64,000 bases of DNA. Origin: Streptomyces tuirus (GTDB lineage Bacteria; Actinomycetota; Actinomycetes; Streptomycetales; Streptomycetaceae). The translations under genes were made by a program, and so were the position numbers. The stretch is taken from contig JAGTPG010000002.1 of assembly GCA_018195615.1 (NCBI GenBank), positions 3,724,501-3,788,500 of the forward strand, given 5' to 3'. The notes below the pieces were generated by a model. That model did no database searches and had not been told where the DNA came from. It was given only the letters and a program-made list of their open reading frames with translations. Of the stretch, positions 35,716 through 46,095 are shown one piece after another (the first letter of the stretch is position 1; every line of letters begins with the position of its first letter).

Positions 35716-36761
35716 TCAGGCCCCGGCGCCCTGCTGGCCTCCCCCGCCCTGCCCGGTCGCCCCGCCACCTGGGACTTCGCCAGCGGCCGGATCCCTGGGC
35801 GGCGCCTGCCCCACGCGATGCCGGGGCACCGTCCGCACCGGCGGGCGCGTCAGTGTGATCTGCCGGACCACCTGCTGGAAGCAGGCCAGCGCCGCCAGGC
35901 CCGGCAGGGCCGCCGCCACGGTGCCGAGGACCGTCCTGGGCGCCTGGGCGACGCACAGCAGCACTGCGACGCACGAGAAGACGAGGACCACGCACCAGGA
36001 GTGCACGGCACGGCGCTGGTGCAGGGCGGCCCGCAGGACGGACAGGGAGGCCACCAGCCAGGGCCCGTACACCAGCAGGGGCCACCAGGCGCGCAGGCCT
36101 CTCCCCGCGGGGGACACGGCGACGAGGCGCAGCGGGTCGTAGGCGACCATTCCGCTCAGGAGGCTCACGGCGGAGGCGATCACGGCCGCCAGGGCGGCGA
36201 CGAGGAAGCTGGTGGTGCGGAGCACGCCCGGGGCCCGGCGGGTCCGGACCTTGCGGTGACGCCGGGGGACTTCCCGCACGGGCGGCAGTTCCTCGGTGAT
36301 GTCCTGGAGCCGCCTCATATGACCGTCCGGGACGACGTCCGCCGTCCCGGACCGCGTCTCGTCACGCGGGGCGGGAATCCTCCGCCCCTGTTCCTCTCGC
36401 CCCTGCCCGTACTCCTCGCGGCTCTGCGCGTACTCCTCGCGGGCCTGCCCGTACTCCTCGCGGGCCCGCCCGTACTCCTCGCGGACCCGTCCGTACTCCT
36501 CTCGGGCCCGCCCGTACTCCTCGCGGACCCGTCCGTACTCCTCTCGGGCCTGCCCGTACTCCTCGCGGACCCGTCCCTCTTTCTCTCGGGCCTGCCGGTG
36601 TGACCCGCGGGCCTGCCCGTGTGCCCGAGGGCTTCCTCGAGGATGAACGCCAGTTCCTCGGCCGGGTCCCAGGTCGGGTCCGGCGGCGTGAGGGGCGTCG
36701 TGAAATCCCGCGTCGGAGCCCGGTGCCGTCCGGTGCCGCCCTCGATCCCTTTGTCGTACAT
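35716..36761 (-). CDS. DUF2637 membrane protein with heptad-repeat linker (one apparent frameshift)
   Basis: About 348 residues if one base is restored near 36575-36600. The start MYDKGIEGGTGRHRAPTRDFTTPLTPPDPTWDPAEELAFILEEALG is in one frame, the rest in another. The middle is seven-residue repeats of the type REEYGRV/REEYGRA. The C-terminal half is DUF2637 (TTSFLVAALAAVIASAVSLLSGMVAYDPLRLVA, then three more helices). DUF2637 proteins are common on actinomycete chromosomes and plasmids, function unknown. Because the break lies in repeats, a real repeat-length change is harder to rule out here than elsewhere. Confidence 0.72.
36403..36583. repeat. 21-bp tandem repeat, eight to nine copies
   Basis: The word gtactcctc recurs at 36409, 36430, 36451, 36472, 36493, 36514, 36535 and 36556, an exact 21-bp period, with a decayed ninth copy at about 36577. 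It codes heptads on the minus strand that would make a charged helix or coiled coil. Confidence 0.96.
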
Positions 36762-36773
36762 AATGCGGCCCGA

Positions 36774-37019
36774 CTATTCCGCGAGCGCGAAAGCGGGCCA
36801 TTCCGTCGCGCTGCTCCACCGCCGGGCGAGATCGTTTTCCAGCACGCTCATGGCGTCCAGGAAATCGCGCAGCACCGGCTCGGTCACCTGCAACGTGACC
36901 GGACAACCGCCTTTGGTGAGCGTGCCGTTGACGGTGGCCGACGAGTGCGCCGGAGCGGGAATGTAGGTGTAGGGGCCGAGCGTTACCGCCCACCCGTCTT
37001 TCCTGGTCGCCTCGGTCAT
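36774..37019 (-). CDS. Small hypothetical protein
   Basis: An 81-residue soluble protein, MTEATRKDGWAVTLGPYTYIPAPAHSSATVNGTLTKGG..., ending WPAFALAE. It ends 12 bases before the DUF2637 gene start and has normal Streptomyces codon use, so I take it as real. No motif recognised; its position suggests it is co-transcribed with the DUF2637 gene. Confidence 0.62.
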   Translation of the reverse strand: MTEATRKDGWAVTLGPYTYIPAPAHSSATVNGTLTKGGCPVTLQVTEPVLRDFLDAMSVLENDLARRWSSATEWPAFALAE

Positions 37020-37177
37020 GTACCGACTAACCGTCGGCCCACTTCACCGGATGCGCGGCAAACGAGTGAAGGATTTCCCCGTTGAGCATCTTTTCCATGT
37101 GCCATTAGGGCTCTCCATATCTCTGTATGAAGAACAGCAAACGATCTTTTCTCGACAGTCCTGCCGACGCCCAGCCG

Positions 37178-37206
37178 TTGACGGCCTCACGCGCCCCACA
37201 TACGTT
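37178..37206 (+). promoter_or_regulatory. Predicted promoter of the alpha-xylosidase gene
   Basis: TTGACG (37178-37183) and TACGTT (37201-37206) are exactly 17 bases apart, a good principal-sigma promoter. Transcription would start near 37213, inside the operator below. Confidence 0.6.
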
Positions 37207-37211
37207 TCGTC

Positions 37212-37229
37212 CGTCGAAGCGCTTCGACG
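37212..37229. promoter_or_regulatory. LacI-family-type operator, 18-bp perfect palindrome
   Basis: CGTCGAAGCGCTTCGACG is a perfect palindrome with the central AGCGCT found in Streptomyces LacI-type sugar operators such as CebR's. It overlaps the predicted start of transcription, the classic place for repression. The regulator gene is not in the window. Confidence 0.7.
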
Positions 37230-37270
37230 ACCCGTCTCCCGCCCCTGACGCAGGGAAGAAGGCCCCCCAC

Positions 37271-39519
37271 ATGAAGTTCACCGACGGCTACTGGCTGCTG
37301 CGCGAGGGCGTCACCGCGGCGTACCCGGCCGAAGTGCTCGACGTCACCGAGCAGGACGGCGCACTGGAGATCCACGCACCGACCCGCCCCGTCCGCTCCC
37401 GAGGCGACCTGATGAGGGGCCCCGTCCTCACGCTCCGTGCGCACACCCCCATGCCCGATGTCATCGGCCTGACGCTGACGCATTTCACGGGCGGGCGGCC
37501 CCGGGGCCCGAGTTCGAGATCACCCCGTCGGCGGCCACACCGCGGATCTCGTACGACGACGAGCACGCGACCCTGACCTCGGGCGACCTGTCGGTCCGGG
37601 TGGCTCGCGGCGGCCCCTGGCACGTCGAGTTCCGCGCGCACGGCCGCACGCTCACCAGCAGCGGCCACAAGAGCATGGGCATCATGCGCGACGCGACCGG
37701 CGCACACCACCTGCGCGAACAACTGGTGCTCCAGGTCGGCACGTCCGTCTACGGCCTCGGGGAGCGCTTCGGCCCGCTGGTGAAGAACGGCCAGGTCGTC
37801 GACGTCTGGCAGGCCGACGGCGGCACCTGCACCGAACAGGCCTACAAGAACGTGCCCTTCTTCCTCACGGACGCCGGCTACGGCGTCTTCGTCGACCACC
37901 CGGGCAAGGTGTCCTTCGAGGTCGCCTCGGAGGTCGTGTCCCGGGTGCAGTTCAGCGCGGAGACGCAGGAGCTGACGTACTACGTCGTCCACGGCCCGTC
38001 CCCGAAGGAGATCCTGCGCAAGTACACGGCCCTGACCGGCCGCCCGGCCCTGCCGCCGGCCTGGTCGTTCGGGCTGTGGCTGTCGACGTCCTTCACGACC
38101 TCGTACGACGAGGAGACGGTGACGTCCTTCATCGAGGGCATGAGGGAACGGGAACTCCCCCTGTCGGTCTTCCATTTCGACTGCTTCTGGATGCGCGAGT
38201 TCAACTGGTGCGACTTCCAGTGGGACGCACGCGTCTTTCCGGACCCCGAGGGCATGCTGGCCCGGCTGAAGAGCCGGGACCTGCGGGTCTGCGTCTGGAT
38301 CAACCCGTACATCGCCCAGCGGTCCCCGCTGTTCGCCGAGGGCATGGCGCTCGGGCACCTGCTGAGACGCCCGGACGGCAGCGTCTGGCAGTGGGACATG
38401 TGGCAGCCCGGCATGGCCCTGGTCGACTTCACCAGCCCGGCCGCCCGCGACTGGTACGCCGCCAAACTGGAGGCGCTGCTCGCGCAGGGCGTCGACTGCT
38501 TCAAGACCGACTTCGGCGAACGCGTGCCGCTCGATGTGACCTGGTCGGACGGCTCCGACCCGGAGCGGATGCACAACTACTACACGTACCTGTACAACCG
38601 CACGGTCTTCGAGGTGCTGGGCAAGCACCGCGGCGCGGGGGAGGCCGTTCTCTTCGCCCGTTCGGCGACGGTGGGGAGCCAGCGGTTCCCGGTGCACTGG
38701 GGCGGCGACTGCGAGGCGACGTACGAGTCGATGGCCGAGTCGCTGCGCGGAGGCCTGTCCCTCGGCCTGTCCGGCTTCGGCTTCTGGAGCCACGACATCG
38801 GCGGCTTCGAGGGCACCCCGACCCCGGCCCTGTTCAAGCGCTGGCTGGCCTTCGGACTGCTCTCCTCGCACAGCCGCCTGCACGGGAGCAGCTCCTACCG
38901 GGTCCCCTGGCTGTTCGACGAGGAGTCGGTGGACGTGGCACGGCACTTCATCCGGCTGAAGCTGCGCCTCATGCCCTACCTGTACGAGGTGGCCCGGACC
39001 ACCCATAGCGAGGGCGTGCCGATGATGCGGGCGATGGTCCTGGAGTTCCCGGACGACCCGGGCTGCGCGCACCTGGAACGCCAGTACATGCTCGGCCCGG
39101 ACCTGCTGGTCGCGCCGGTGTTCAGCGACGAGGGCGACGTCACGTACTACGTGCCCGAGGGCACCTGGACGCACTTCCTGACCGGCGAGACGGTGACCGG
39201 CCCGCGGTGGGTGCGCGAGCGGCACGCCTTCGGAAGCGTTCCGCTGCTGGTCAGGCCTGGTGCGGTGGTCCCGGTGGGCGCGGTGTGCGACCGCCCGGAC
39301 TACGACCACGCCGACGGGGTGACGCTGCGGGCGTACGGCCTCGGGCCGGGCGACGAGACGACCGTGCGGGTCGGGGAGGTGACCTTCACGGTCGTACGCG
39401 ACGGCGACACCCTGCGGGCGTCGTGCAGCGACCCGTCGGCCCCCTGGGCTCTGGCGGCCGGCGACCGCCAGGTCCGGGCAGCGGCCGGAACCGGCACTCT
39501 GACGCTGGAGCCGGCCTGA
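37271..39519 (+). CDS. Alpha-xylosidase, GH31 (one apparent frameshift)
   Basis: About 749 residues after restoring one C at 37499-37502. It resembles YicI-type alpha-xylosidases that cut xylose from xyloglucan oligosaccharides. Visible motifs are YGLGERFGPLVKNGQ, FHFDCFWMREFNWCDFQWD, the nucleophile block CFKTDFGERVP (about residue 413) and the acid/base region WGGDCEATYESM (about 479), then GFGFWSHDIGGFEG. No signal peptide, so cytoplasmic. ATG 37271 has GAAGAAGG upstream. Runs alone with its own promoter and operator. Confidence 0.93.
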
Positions 39520-39540
39520 TGGTCGCGGTAGCCGCATGAC

Positions 39541-39574
39541 ACAGGCCCCGCCGCTCTTGAGCGACGGGGCCTGT
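39541..39574. terminator. Bidirectional terminator between alpha-xylosidase and ssrA
   Basis: ACAGGCCCCG-CGCT pairs with AGCG-CGGGGCCTGT around a CTTG loop. It lies 22 bases past the xylosidase stop and 17 bases past the tmRNA 3' end. Confidence 0.85.
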
Positions 39575-39590
39575 GCCCACATGGGATGAG

Positions 39591-39992
39591 TGGAGATGGC
39601 GGGAATCGAACCCGCGTCCAACGGTGCGGAACCAGGGCTTCTCCGTGTGCAGTCGGCTGTGCTTTTCTCGGCCCCGGAGATCACGCCGACAAGTCTCCGA
39701 CGGGCCCAGTCACTGTGTGGTTTCCCTCTTCACCCCGTGACCGGGATCGAGGTTTAGTTCCCTAGATGATGCCAGGATCCGGGTCGGGAACACCCCCGGG
39801 CTGACACTCCCTTTAAGTAGGGGAGCCGCTGCTCGCTACCTGAAGATCAGGCAGCGAGGGCGAGCTCGCCCTGGGAGATGGATCGCTTGGAATTGGCGAT
39901 TATTTTTCTCGGCCTGTGGTTTACGAGATCATGGCCGCTTCCTCGACACGCTTCCCCTGCTTCGACAGCCGCTGTCGAAACCGATCATCCCC
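39591..39992 (-). ncRNA. ssrA: Transfer-messenger RNA (tmRNA)
   Basis: A 402-base tmRNA that rescues stalled ribosomes with SmpB. The 5' end GGGGATGATCGGTTTCGAC pairs with the 3' CATCTCC of the acceptor stem; the T-arm reads GGTTCGATTCCCGCC. CCA is not encoded. The tag frame starts with GCC at 39895-39897 and ends with TGA at 39847-39849, giving ANSKRSISQGELALAA, with the LAA degradation signal. smpB lies 113 bases upstream on the same strand. Confidence 0.97.
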
Positions 39993-40105
39993 ATGTTGTG
40001 TTTTCAATCCCCCGCGAGAGGGGCTCCGCACCCGCTGTGAGGTGCAGGTGCCATCGTACGTGACCAACGCCCGACGATGCCACCGTATTCCCCCGTGCCG
40101 GGGCG

Positions 40106-40585
40106 CTACGCCCGGGCCTTCCGCCGTACCGCCGAGATCGCCCGCTCGGTCTCACGCCGGTCCTGCTTCTCACGGAGCGTCTGACGCTTGTCGTACTCCT
40201 TCTTGCCCTTCGCCAGCGCGATCTCGACCTTGGCGCGGCCGTCCTTGAAGTACAGCGCGAGGGGCACGATGGTGTGGCCCGTCTCGCCGGACTTCGCCTC
40301 CAGCTTGTCGATCTCGGCGCGGTGCAGCAGCAGCTTCCGCTTGCGGCGGGCGCTGTGGTTGGTCCAGGTGCCCTGGCTGTACTCCGGCACGTGCACGTTG
40401 TGCAGCCACGCCTCGTGCCCGTCCATCTGCACGAAGCCGTCGACCAGCGACGCTCGTCCCTGGCGCAGCGACTTCACCTCGGTCCCGGTGAGGACCAGAC
40501 CGGCCTCGTAGGTGTCGATGATGAGGTAGTCGTGCCGCGCCTTCTTGTTCTGCGCGATCAGCTTGCGCCCTTTTTCCTTAGCCAT
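40106..40585 (-). CDS. smpB: SsrA-binding protein SmpB
   Basis: A 159-residue beta-barrel protein that binds tmRNA and brings it to stalled ribosomes. Motifs: [53 protein letters not shown] and the basic tail [22 protein letters not shown] 40585 (MAKEKGRKL) is preferred; an in-frame ATG four codons earlier is possible. It lies just upstream of its partner ssrA on the same strand. Confidence 0.96.
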   Translation of the reverse strand: MAKEKGRKLIAQNKKARHDYLIIDTYEAGLVLTGTEVKSLRQGRASLVDGFVQMDGHEAWLHNVHVPEYSQGTWTNHSARRKRKLLLHRAEIDKLEAKSGETGHTIVPLALYFKDGRAKVEIALAKGKKEYDKRQTLREKQDRRETERAISAVRRKARA

Positions 40586-40631
40586 AGTGCCGCCCATTTT
40601 CGCACTACGGAGGGGGTCTGCGGAAAGCCGA

Positions 40632-41800
40632 TTACGAGGGATTCGCGAGGCCCCGCAGCACGGTCTCGGCCCGCTGGAGCGCTCCTTCGTCGGTCTCCAG
40701 GTCGGGCGTGATGCCCCGGCCGTCGACCCCGCGGCCGGAGGGGTGCGGTAGTGCCCGACGGTGAGCTCCGCGACGGAGCCGCCGGGCAGTGGGCTCGGCA
40801 TCTGGACCGAGCCCTTGCCGAAGGTGCGGGAGCCCACGACGAGTGCTCGTCCACGGTCCTGGACGGCGCCGGTGAGGAGTTCGGCCGCGCTCATCGTCCC
40901 GCCGTCGACGAGGGCGACCAGGGGTCTCGTCGTGTCGCCGCCGGGCTCGGCGTGCAGGGCACGCTGCTCGCCGTCGACGTCGTAGGTGGCGACCAGGCCG
41001 CCGTCGAGGAAGGCGGAGGCGGCGGTGACGGCCTCGGTGACCAGGCCGCCGGAGTTGCCGCGCAGGTCGAGGACGATGCCGGCGCCGCTCGGGGCCTGCC
41101 GGACGGCCTCCCGGACCTGGTCGCCGGCGCCCTTGGTGAAGGTGTCGACCCGGATAAGGGTGAGGGGGCCGGGGAGTTCCCGGACGCTGACCGAGTCCGT
41201 GGACAGCTGGGCCCGGCGCAGGGTCTCGGTCCACGCGCGCGTGCCGCGCTCCAGGCCGAGGCGGACGGTGGTGCCGGCGGGTGCGTCGGTGGCGTCCCCG
41301 CGCAGTAAGGAGACGACCTCGGTGACGGGCCGCCCGTCGGTCGCCCGGCCGTCGACGCTGCGCAGCAGGTCCCCGGGGCGGATCCCGGCGGTGGCGGCGG
41401 GCGAGCCGGGGCGGACCTTGGTCACCTCGATACGGCCGTCGCTGTCGCCGCGTGCCCACAGTCCGACGCCGGTGTACTGGCCGTCGAGGGCCTCCTCGAA
41501 CTCCTCGTAATCGCCCTGGGAGTAGACGGCGCCCCAGCGGTCCCCGCTGCGGCTGACGGCGCGCTTCGCGGCCTCCATCGGGGACTTGCCGTCGGCCATG
41601 GCCTCCTCGGCCGCCCGGGCGACCTCCGCGTGACGCCCGGTCGGAGTGGCCGAACGGACCTCGTCGGGCGCGGACTTGCGGTCGGCCTGCGGGAGGGATC
41701 CGGTGGCCGCGCCGGCCACGAGCACGCTGGTGAACAGCAGTGTCAGGGCGGCCCCGCGGCGGATGCGGCGGGGCTCACAGAACGGGTCACGACCTGACAT
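40632..41800 (-). CDS. S41 family carboxy-terminal processing peptidase (one apparent frameshift)
   Basis: About 389 residues after restoring one base in the G run 40740-40743. The N-terminus has a membrane/signal segment ([21 protein letters not shown]). A PDZ domain ([10 protein letters not shown]...[17 protein letters not shown]) is followed by the S41 protease core: [17 protein letters not shown], the serine in [15 protein letters not shown] and the lysine in [11 protein letters not shown]. It should trim secreted or membrane proteins outside the cytoplasm. A terminator separates it from ftsX upstream. Confidence 0.92.
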
Positions 41801-41825
41801 GCCGGTGAGTCTAGGACAGACGCAA

Positions 41826-41855
41826 GGGCCGTACGGTTGGTTGACCGTACGGCCC
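41826..41855. terminator. Terminator after ftsX
   Basis: GGGCCGTACGGT and ACCGTACGGCCC form a perfect 12-bp stem with a 6-base loop, 13 bases past the ftsX stop. Confidence 0.85.
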
Positions 41856-41868
41856 CTGTTGGCATGTG

Positions 41869-42786
41869 TCACACCTTCAAGTACTTGCGCAGCGCGAAGA
41901 ACGCGGCCAACGCGGGCATCAGCAGGCTCGTCGCGAGGATGAGCGGCAGCTTCGTGAGGACGGCGTCCCAGCCGATGAAGTTGATCAGGTTCAGCTTCTC
42001 GGACAGCGCCAGGCCGTGGTCGATGATGAAGTATCTGGCGACCAGCAGGAAGGCGCACGCGAGGGTGCCGCCGATGAGGCCGGCGACCGCGGCCTCCATG
42101 ATGAACGGCGCCTGGATGTAGAAGCCCGAGGCGCCGACCAGGCGCATGATGCCGGTCTCACGCCGCCGGCTGAACGCCGAGACGCGCACGGTGTTGACGA
42201 TCAGCATCAGCGCTACGACGAGCATGAGCGCCATCACGGCCCGGGCGGCCCAGTTCATGCCGTTGAGCAACCCGAACAGGTTGTCCAGAATGCCCTTTTG
42301 GTCCTGAACGGACTGCACGCCGTCCCGGCCGTCGAAGGCGGTCGCGATGACCTGGTACTTCTGCGGGTCCTTCAGCTTGATGCGGTACGACTCCTGCATC
42401 TGGTCCGGCGTGAGGGAGCTGGCCAGCGGGGAGTCGCCGAACTGCTCCTTGTAGTGCTTGTACGCCTGGTCCTGCGACTCGTACGTGACCTTCTGGACGA
42501 CGCCCATCTTGTCGAGGTCGGCTTTGATCTGCTGCTTCTGGTCGTCCGTCACCGCGCCCTTGGCGCAGTTCGGGTCGGACTCGGCGTCGCTCTTGTTGCA
42601 GAGGAAGACCGAGACGTTGACCTTGTCGTACCAGTAGCCCTTCATGGTGTTGACCTGGTCGCTCATCAGGAGCGACCCGCCGAACAGGGCGAGCGACAGG
42701 GCGACGGAGACGATGACGGCGAAGGTCATCGTCAGGTTGCGGCGGAGACCGACGCCGATCTCCGACAGGACGAACTGGGCGCGCAT
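41869..42786 (-). CDS. ftsX: Cell division protein FtsX
   Basis: A 305-residue four-helix membrane protein that with FtsE couples division to peptidoglycan hydrolase activation. The N-terminal helix is [23 protein letters not shown]; the outside loop (about residues 45-170) holds two Cys ([17 protein letters not shown]) that may form a disulfide; three helices follow from [21 protein letters not shown], with the FtsX motif [15 protein letters not shown]. It follows ftsE by 41 bases. Confidence 0.96.
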   Translation of the reverse strand: MRAQFVLSEIGVGLRRNLTMTFAVIVSVALSLALFGGSLLMSDQVNTMKGYWYDKVNVSVFLCNKSDAESDPNCAKGAVTDDQKQQIKADLDKMGVVQKVTYESQDQAYKHYKEQFGDSPLASSLTPDQMQESYRIKLKDPQKYQVIATAFDGRDGVQSVQDQKGILDNLFGLLNGMNWAARAVMALMLVVALMLIVNTVRVSAFSRRRETGIMRLVGASGFYIQAPFIMEAAVAGLIGGTLACAFLLVARYFIIDHGLALSEKLNLINFIGWDAVLTKLPLILATSLLMPALAAFFALRKYLKV

Positions 42787-42827
42787 GGCGGCTGGTTATG
42801 CCTTTCCGTGGATCTCGGGATGCGGTC

Positions 42828-43517
42828 TCAGTGCTGGTAGCCGTAGACACCGCGGGCCTGGTCGCGGACGAGTCGGCCCTTCTCCAGTTCGATGACGCGC
42901 TTGCGCATCTGGTCCACGATGTTCTGGTCGTGCGTGGCCATCACCACGGTCGTGCCCGTCCGGTTGATGCGGTCGAGCAGCTTCATGATGCCGACGGAGG
43001 TCTGCGGGTCGAGGTTGCCGGTGGGCTCGTCGGCGATGAGCAGCTTCGGCCGGTTGACGAACGCCCGCGCGATGGCGACGCGCTGCTGCTCACCACCGGA
43101 CAGCTCGCCGGGCATCCGGTCCTCCTTGCCGCCGAGCCCGACGAGGTCGAGCACCTGCGGCACGGACTTGCGGATCTCGCCGCGCGACTTGCCGATGACC
43201 TCCTGCGCGAAGGCGACGTTCTCACCGACCGTCTTGTTCGGCAGCAGGCGGAAGTCCTGGAAGACCGTCCCCAGCTGGCGCCGCATCTGCGGCACCTTCC
43301 AGTTGGAGAGGCGCGCGAGGTCCTTGCCCAGGACGTGCACCTGCCCGTGGCTGCACCGCTCCTCGCGGAGGATCAGCCGCAGGAAGGTGGACTTTCCGGA
43401 GCCGGAGGACCCCACGAGGAACACGAACTCGCCCTTCTCGACCTCCAGGGAGACATCCCTGAGGGCGGGGCGGGTCTGCTTGGGGTAGACCTTGGAGACA
43501 TTGTCGAATCGGATCAC
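42828..43517 (-). CDS. ftsE: Cell division ATP-binding protein FtsE
   Basis: A 229-residue ABC ATPase. Walker A is [12 protein letters not shown], the signature is [15 protein letters not shown], Walker [14 protein letters not shown] and the switch His is in [11 protein letters not shown]. Start is GTG 43517 ([14 protein letters not shown]), because the sequence aligns with FtsE from there; the open frame extends upstream without family sequence. Confidence 0.96.
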   Translation of the reverse strand: MIRFDNVSKVYPKQTRPALRDVSLEVEKGEFVFLVGSSGSGKSTFLRLILREERCSHGQVHVLGKDLARLSNWKVPQMRRQLGTVFQDFRLLPNKTVGENVAFAQEVIGKSRGEIRKSVPQVLDLVGLGGKEDRMPGELSGGEQQRVAIARAFVNRPKLLIADEPTGNLDPQTSVGIMKLLDRINRTGTTVVMATHDQNIVDQMRKRVIELEKGRLVRDQARGVYGYQH

Positions 43518-43772
43518 GGATGCACCACGGGTCGCCGGGGTAGATGAGCGTGACCATACGCGAACCGGAGTGCCGACCGCAGTCACCGGCTGTGGTTGCG
43601 CAGTGGATGTGCCGTTTTGTACCGACCCGAGGCGCAGCCGCGAGACGATGCGCGACCACCCCTTCGGCAGCGACCGCGCGGCCTCCGAAGGAACCTGGCA
43701 CAGTGGGGAGGGGAACATTCCCGCACCCGCGAACGTTGAACAACGTGGAACCGGCGCAAGGAGGGCGAGCGC

Positions 43773-43964
43773 ATGACGTACGACCGGCTGGTGTGCGCTA
43801 ACTGCGCGGCCCCCGTGAACGAGGGCCGCTGCCCCGTGTGCCGCGCGAACCGCGAGCGGCTGCAGCAGGAGAACTTCCTCGCGAACCTGAGCCCGATGGC
43901 GCTGATCGCCCTGTTGACGGCGCTGATCGCCGCCGTGGCGCTGCTGGCCCACCAGACGGCGTAA
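43773..43964 (+). CDS. Small zinc-ribbon membrane protein
   Basis: A 63-residue protein. The N-terminus has two CxxC pairs ([25 protein letters not shown]), the rest is one membrane helix ([23 protein letters not shown]). The ATG follows AAGGAGG. Divergent from ftsE. Function unknown. Confidence 0.82.
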   Translation: MTYDRLVCANCAAPVNEGRCPVCRANRERLQQENFLANLSPMALIALLTALIAAVALLAHQTA

Positions 43965-43994
43965 AACAAACACCCCGAGGACCCGAAGACACGG

Positions 43995-44029
43995 CCGAGG
44001 GCCCGGAGCGTGACGCTCCGGGCCCTCGG
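43995..44029. terminator. Strong terminator between convergent genes
   Basis: CCGAGGGCCCGGAGCG and its exact complement flank a 3-base loop, a 16-bp stem. It serves the small zinc-ribbon gene and the LAETG-protein gene. Confidence 0.9.
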
Positions 44030-44069
44030 TGTTGCGCTGTGCCCACGGTCCGTGAGGACGCGGCTACCG

Positions 44070-44699
44070 TCAGGCGGCGGCTCCGCCGCGGCCGCCCATG
44101 AGGCGCGGCAGGACGCGGAAGCCGACACCGCCGGCGATCATCGTCGCGGCGCCGATCACCAGGAAGGTGGTCTGCGCGGCACCCGTCTCGGCGAGCTCCT
44201 CGCCATTGCCCTGGGCCTGCGCCTGCGGGGCAGCCGGGGTGGAGTCCGAGCCGGTGTCGGTGAGGGAGGAGGAGCCCTCCTCCTGCGGGGAGGTGCCGCC
44301 GTCGGGGTCGGCCGCGTTGCCGCCGCCGTTCCCGCCACCGTTGGCGTTGCCGTTCCCGCCGCCGTTGCCGTTCCCGTTGCCCGGGTCGGTCGGCTGGTCC
44401 GTCGGGTCCTCGGTCGGCTCGGTGGGCTCGTCCGTGGGCTCGGTCGGCTCGTCGGTGGGCTCCTCGGTCGACGGCGGGTCCGTCGGGAGGTCCGTCGGCA
44501 GGTCCGTGGGAATGTCGGTCGGGACCGGCGGGGTGGTGGGCGGTGTCGGGACCGGCGACTCCTCGGCGCACAGAATGCCGAGCAGGCAGTCCTCGGTCTC
44601 CGCGGCGGAAGCGGCACCGGCGGCGGTCAGCGAGGCACCGGCGGCGATCACGGCGCCGGCCGCTATCCGCGCGACACGGATCCGCGTCTTCTTCGTCAT
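44070..44699 (-). CDS. LAETG-anchored cell-wall surface protein
   Basis: A 209-residue secreted protein. A signal peptide (about residues 1-31, ending GAASA) is followed by Pro/Thr/Glu repeats (PTDEPTEP, PTDLPTD) and a Gly/Asn stretch, then the sorting signal LAETG (about 169-173), a membrane helix (FLVIGAATMIAGGVGF) and a basic tail (RVLPRLMGGRGG). LAxTG is the motif cut by class E sortases in Streptomyces, which link chaplins and other proteins to peptidoglycan. The extended Pro-rich region would span the wall. Its only Cys pair is DCLLGILC near the mature start. Confidence 0.88.
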   Translation of the reverse strand: MTKKTRIRVARIAAGAVIAAGASLTAAGAASAAETEDCLLGILCAEESPVPTPPTTPPVPTDIPTDLPTDLPTDPPSTEEPTDEPTEPTDEPTEPTEDPTDQPTDPGNGNGNGGGNGNANGGGNGGGNAADPDGGTSPQEEGSSSLTDTGSDSTPAAPQAQAQGNGEELAETGAAQTTFLVIGAATMIAGGVGFRVLPRLMGGRGGAAA

Positions 44700-44944
44700 G
44701 TGGTTGCTACCCCCAGTAGCTCATCGTCATTAGGCAGCGCTCGGGGCTGTGCTCGACGGGGACAGCTGCGGTGAAAGGCTCCCCGGTTCACATGCGCCCC
44801 AGAGATACGCATGCCGCGCTTTACCCTTCCCATTTTTCAAGGGCACGTCAAGGGCGTTTGCGGGCGCCATGTCCAAGTACAGGGACTATGCCGGGATTCA
44901 GAGTCTGTGAGTGTGATGTAAAACCCAGACATGCGGGCACAGAA

Positions 44945-44979
44945 AAGGCAACTGCCGCACTCGCGTGGGCAGTTGCCTT
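44945..44979. terminator. Terminator after prfB
   Basis: AAGGCAACTGCC and GGCAGTTGCCTT form a perfect 12-bp stem with an 11-base loop just past the prfB stop. Confidence 0.8.
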
Positions 44980-44988
44980 GTCGATAAA

Positions 44989-46095
44989 TTACTTCTCCTG
45001 CTGCTTGCGCCAGCGAATCCCGGCCTCGAGGAACCCGTCGATCTCGCCGTTGAACACGGACTCGGGGTTGCCGACCTCGAACTCGGTGCGCAGGTCCTTG
45101 ACCATCTGGTAGGGGTGCAGGACGTAGGAACGCATCTGGTTGCCCCAGGAGTTGCCGCCGTCGCCCTTGAGGGCGTCCATCTTGGCCTGCTCCTCCTGGC
45201 GGCGCCGCTCCAGCAGCTTGGCCTGGAGGACGTTCATGGCCGTCGCCCGGTTCTGGATCTGCGAGCGCTCGTTCTGGCAGGAGACGACGATGCCGGTGGG
45301 GATGTGCGTGATGCGCACCGCGGAGTCGGTGGTGTTCACGCCCTGGCCGCCGGGGCCCGAGGACCGGTAGACGTCGATCCGCAGCTCGCTCTCGTCGATC
45401 TCGACGTGGTCCGACTGCTCGACCACGGGCAGCACCTCCACGCCCGCGAAGGAGGTCTGGCGCCGGCCCTGGTTGTCGAAGGGCGAGATGCGCACGAGGC
45501 GGTGTGTGCCCTGCTCGACGGAGAGCGTGCCGTACGCGTAGGGCGCCTGGACGGCGAAGGTGGTCGACTTGATGCCGGCCTCCTCCGCGTACGACGTCTC
45601 GTAGATCTCGGTCTTGAAGCCGCGCTGCTCGGCCCACCGCAGGTACATGCGCTGGAGCTTCTCGGCGAAGTCGGCGGCGTCGACGCCACCGGCCTCGGCG
45701 CGGATGTTCACCAGGGCCTCACGGGCGTCGTACTCGCCGGACAGGAGGGTGCGGACCTCCATCTCGTCCAGCGCCTTCCGCACGGCGGCGAGCTCGGACT
45801 CGGCCTCGGCGCGGGTGTCCGGGTCGTCCTCCTCCTCCGCCATCTCGAAGAGGACGGCGAGGTCGTCGATACGACCGCGCAGGGCCTCGGCCTTGCGCAC
45901 CTCGGCCTGGAGGTGGGACAGCTTGCTGGTGATCTTCTGCGCCTCGTCGGGGTTGTCCCACAGGGACGGCGCGGCCGCCTGCTCCTCGAGCACGGCGATG
46001 TCTGCCCTCATCTTCTCGAGGTCCAGAACGGCCTCGATCGACTCCATGGTCGAGGAGAGGGACTTGAGCTCTTCGGATACATCGACGACTGCCAC
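44989..46095 (-). CDS. prfB: Peptide chain release factor 2
   Basis: A 368-residue RF2 that ends translation at UGA and UAA. It has the SPF codon-recognition tripeptide ([13 protein letters not shown]) and the GGQ catalytic loop ([16 protein letters not shown]). The N-terminal helical domain starts [25 protein letters not shown]. Unlike E. coli prfB there is no internal UGA frameshift site; the frame is continuous. Confidence 0.97.
   Translation of the reverse strand: MAVVDVSEELKSLSSTMESIEAVLDLEKMRADIAVLEEQAAAPSLWDNPDEAQKITSKLSHLQAEVRKAEALRGRIDDLAVLFEMAEEEDDPDTRAEAESELAAVRKALDEMEVRTLLSGEYDAREALVNIRAEAGGVDAADFAEKLQRMYLRWAEQRGFKTEIYETSYAEEAGIKSTTFAVQAPYAYGTLSVEQGTHRLVRISPFDNQGRRQTSFAGVEVLPVVEQSDHVEIDESELRIDVYRSSGPGGQGVNTTDSAVRITHIPTGIVVSCQNERSQIQNRATAMNVLQAKLLERRRQEEQAKMDALKGDGGNSWGNQMRSYVLHPYQMVKDLRTEFEVGNPESVFNGEIDGFLEAGIRWRKQQEK

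Noticed and set aside
37288-39684. Long open frame antisense to the alpha-xylosidase gene
   Set aside because: Typical G+C-rich shadow frame; the plus strand has clear GH31 catalytic motifs.
44989-46095. Programmed frameshift in prfB
   Set aside because: The frame is continuous from start to stop; no in-frame UGA site as in E. coli.
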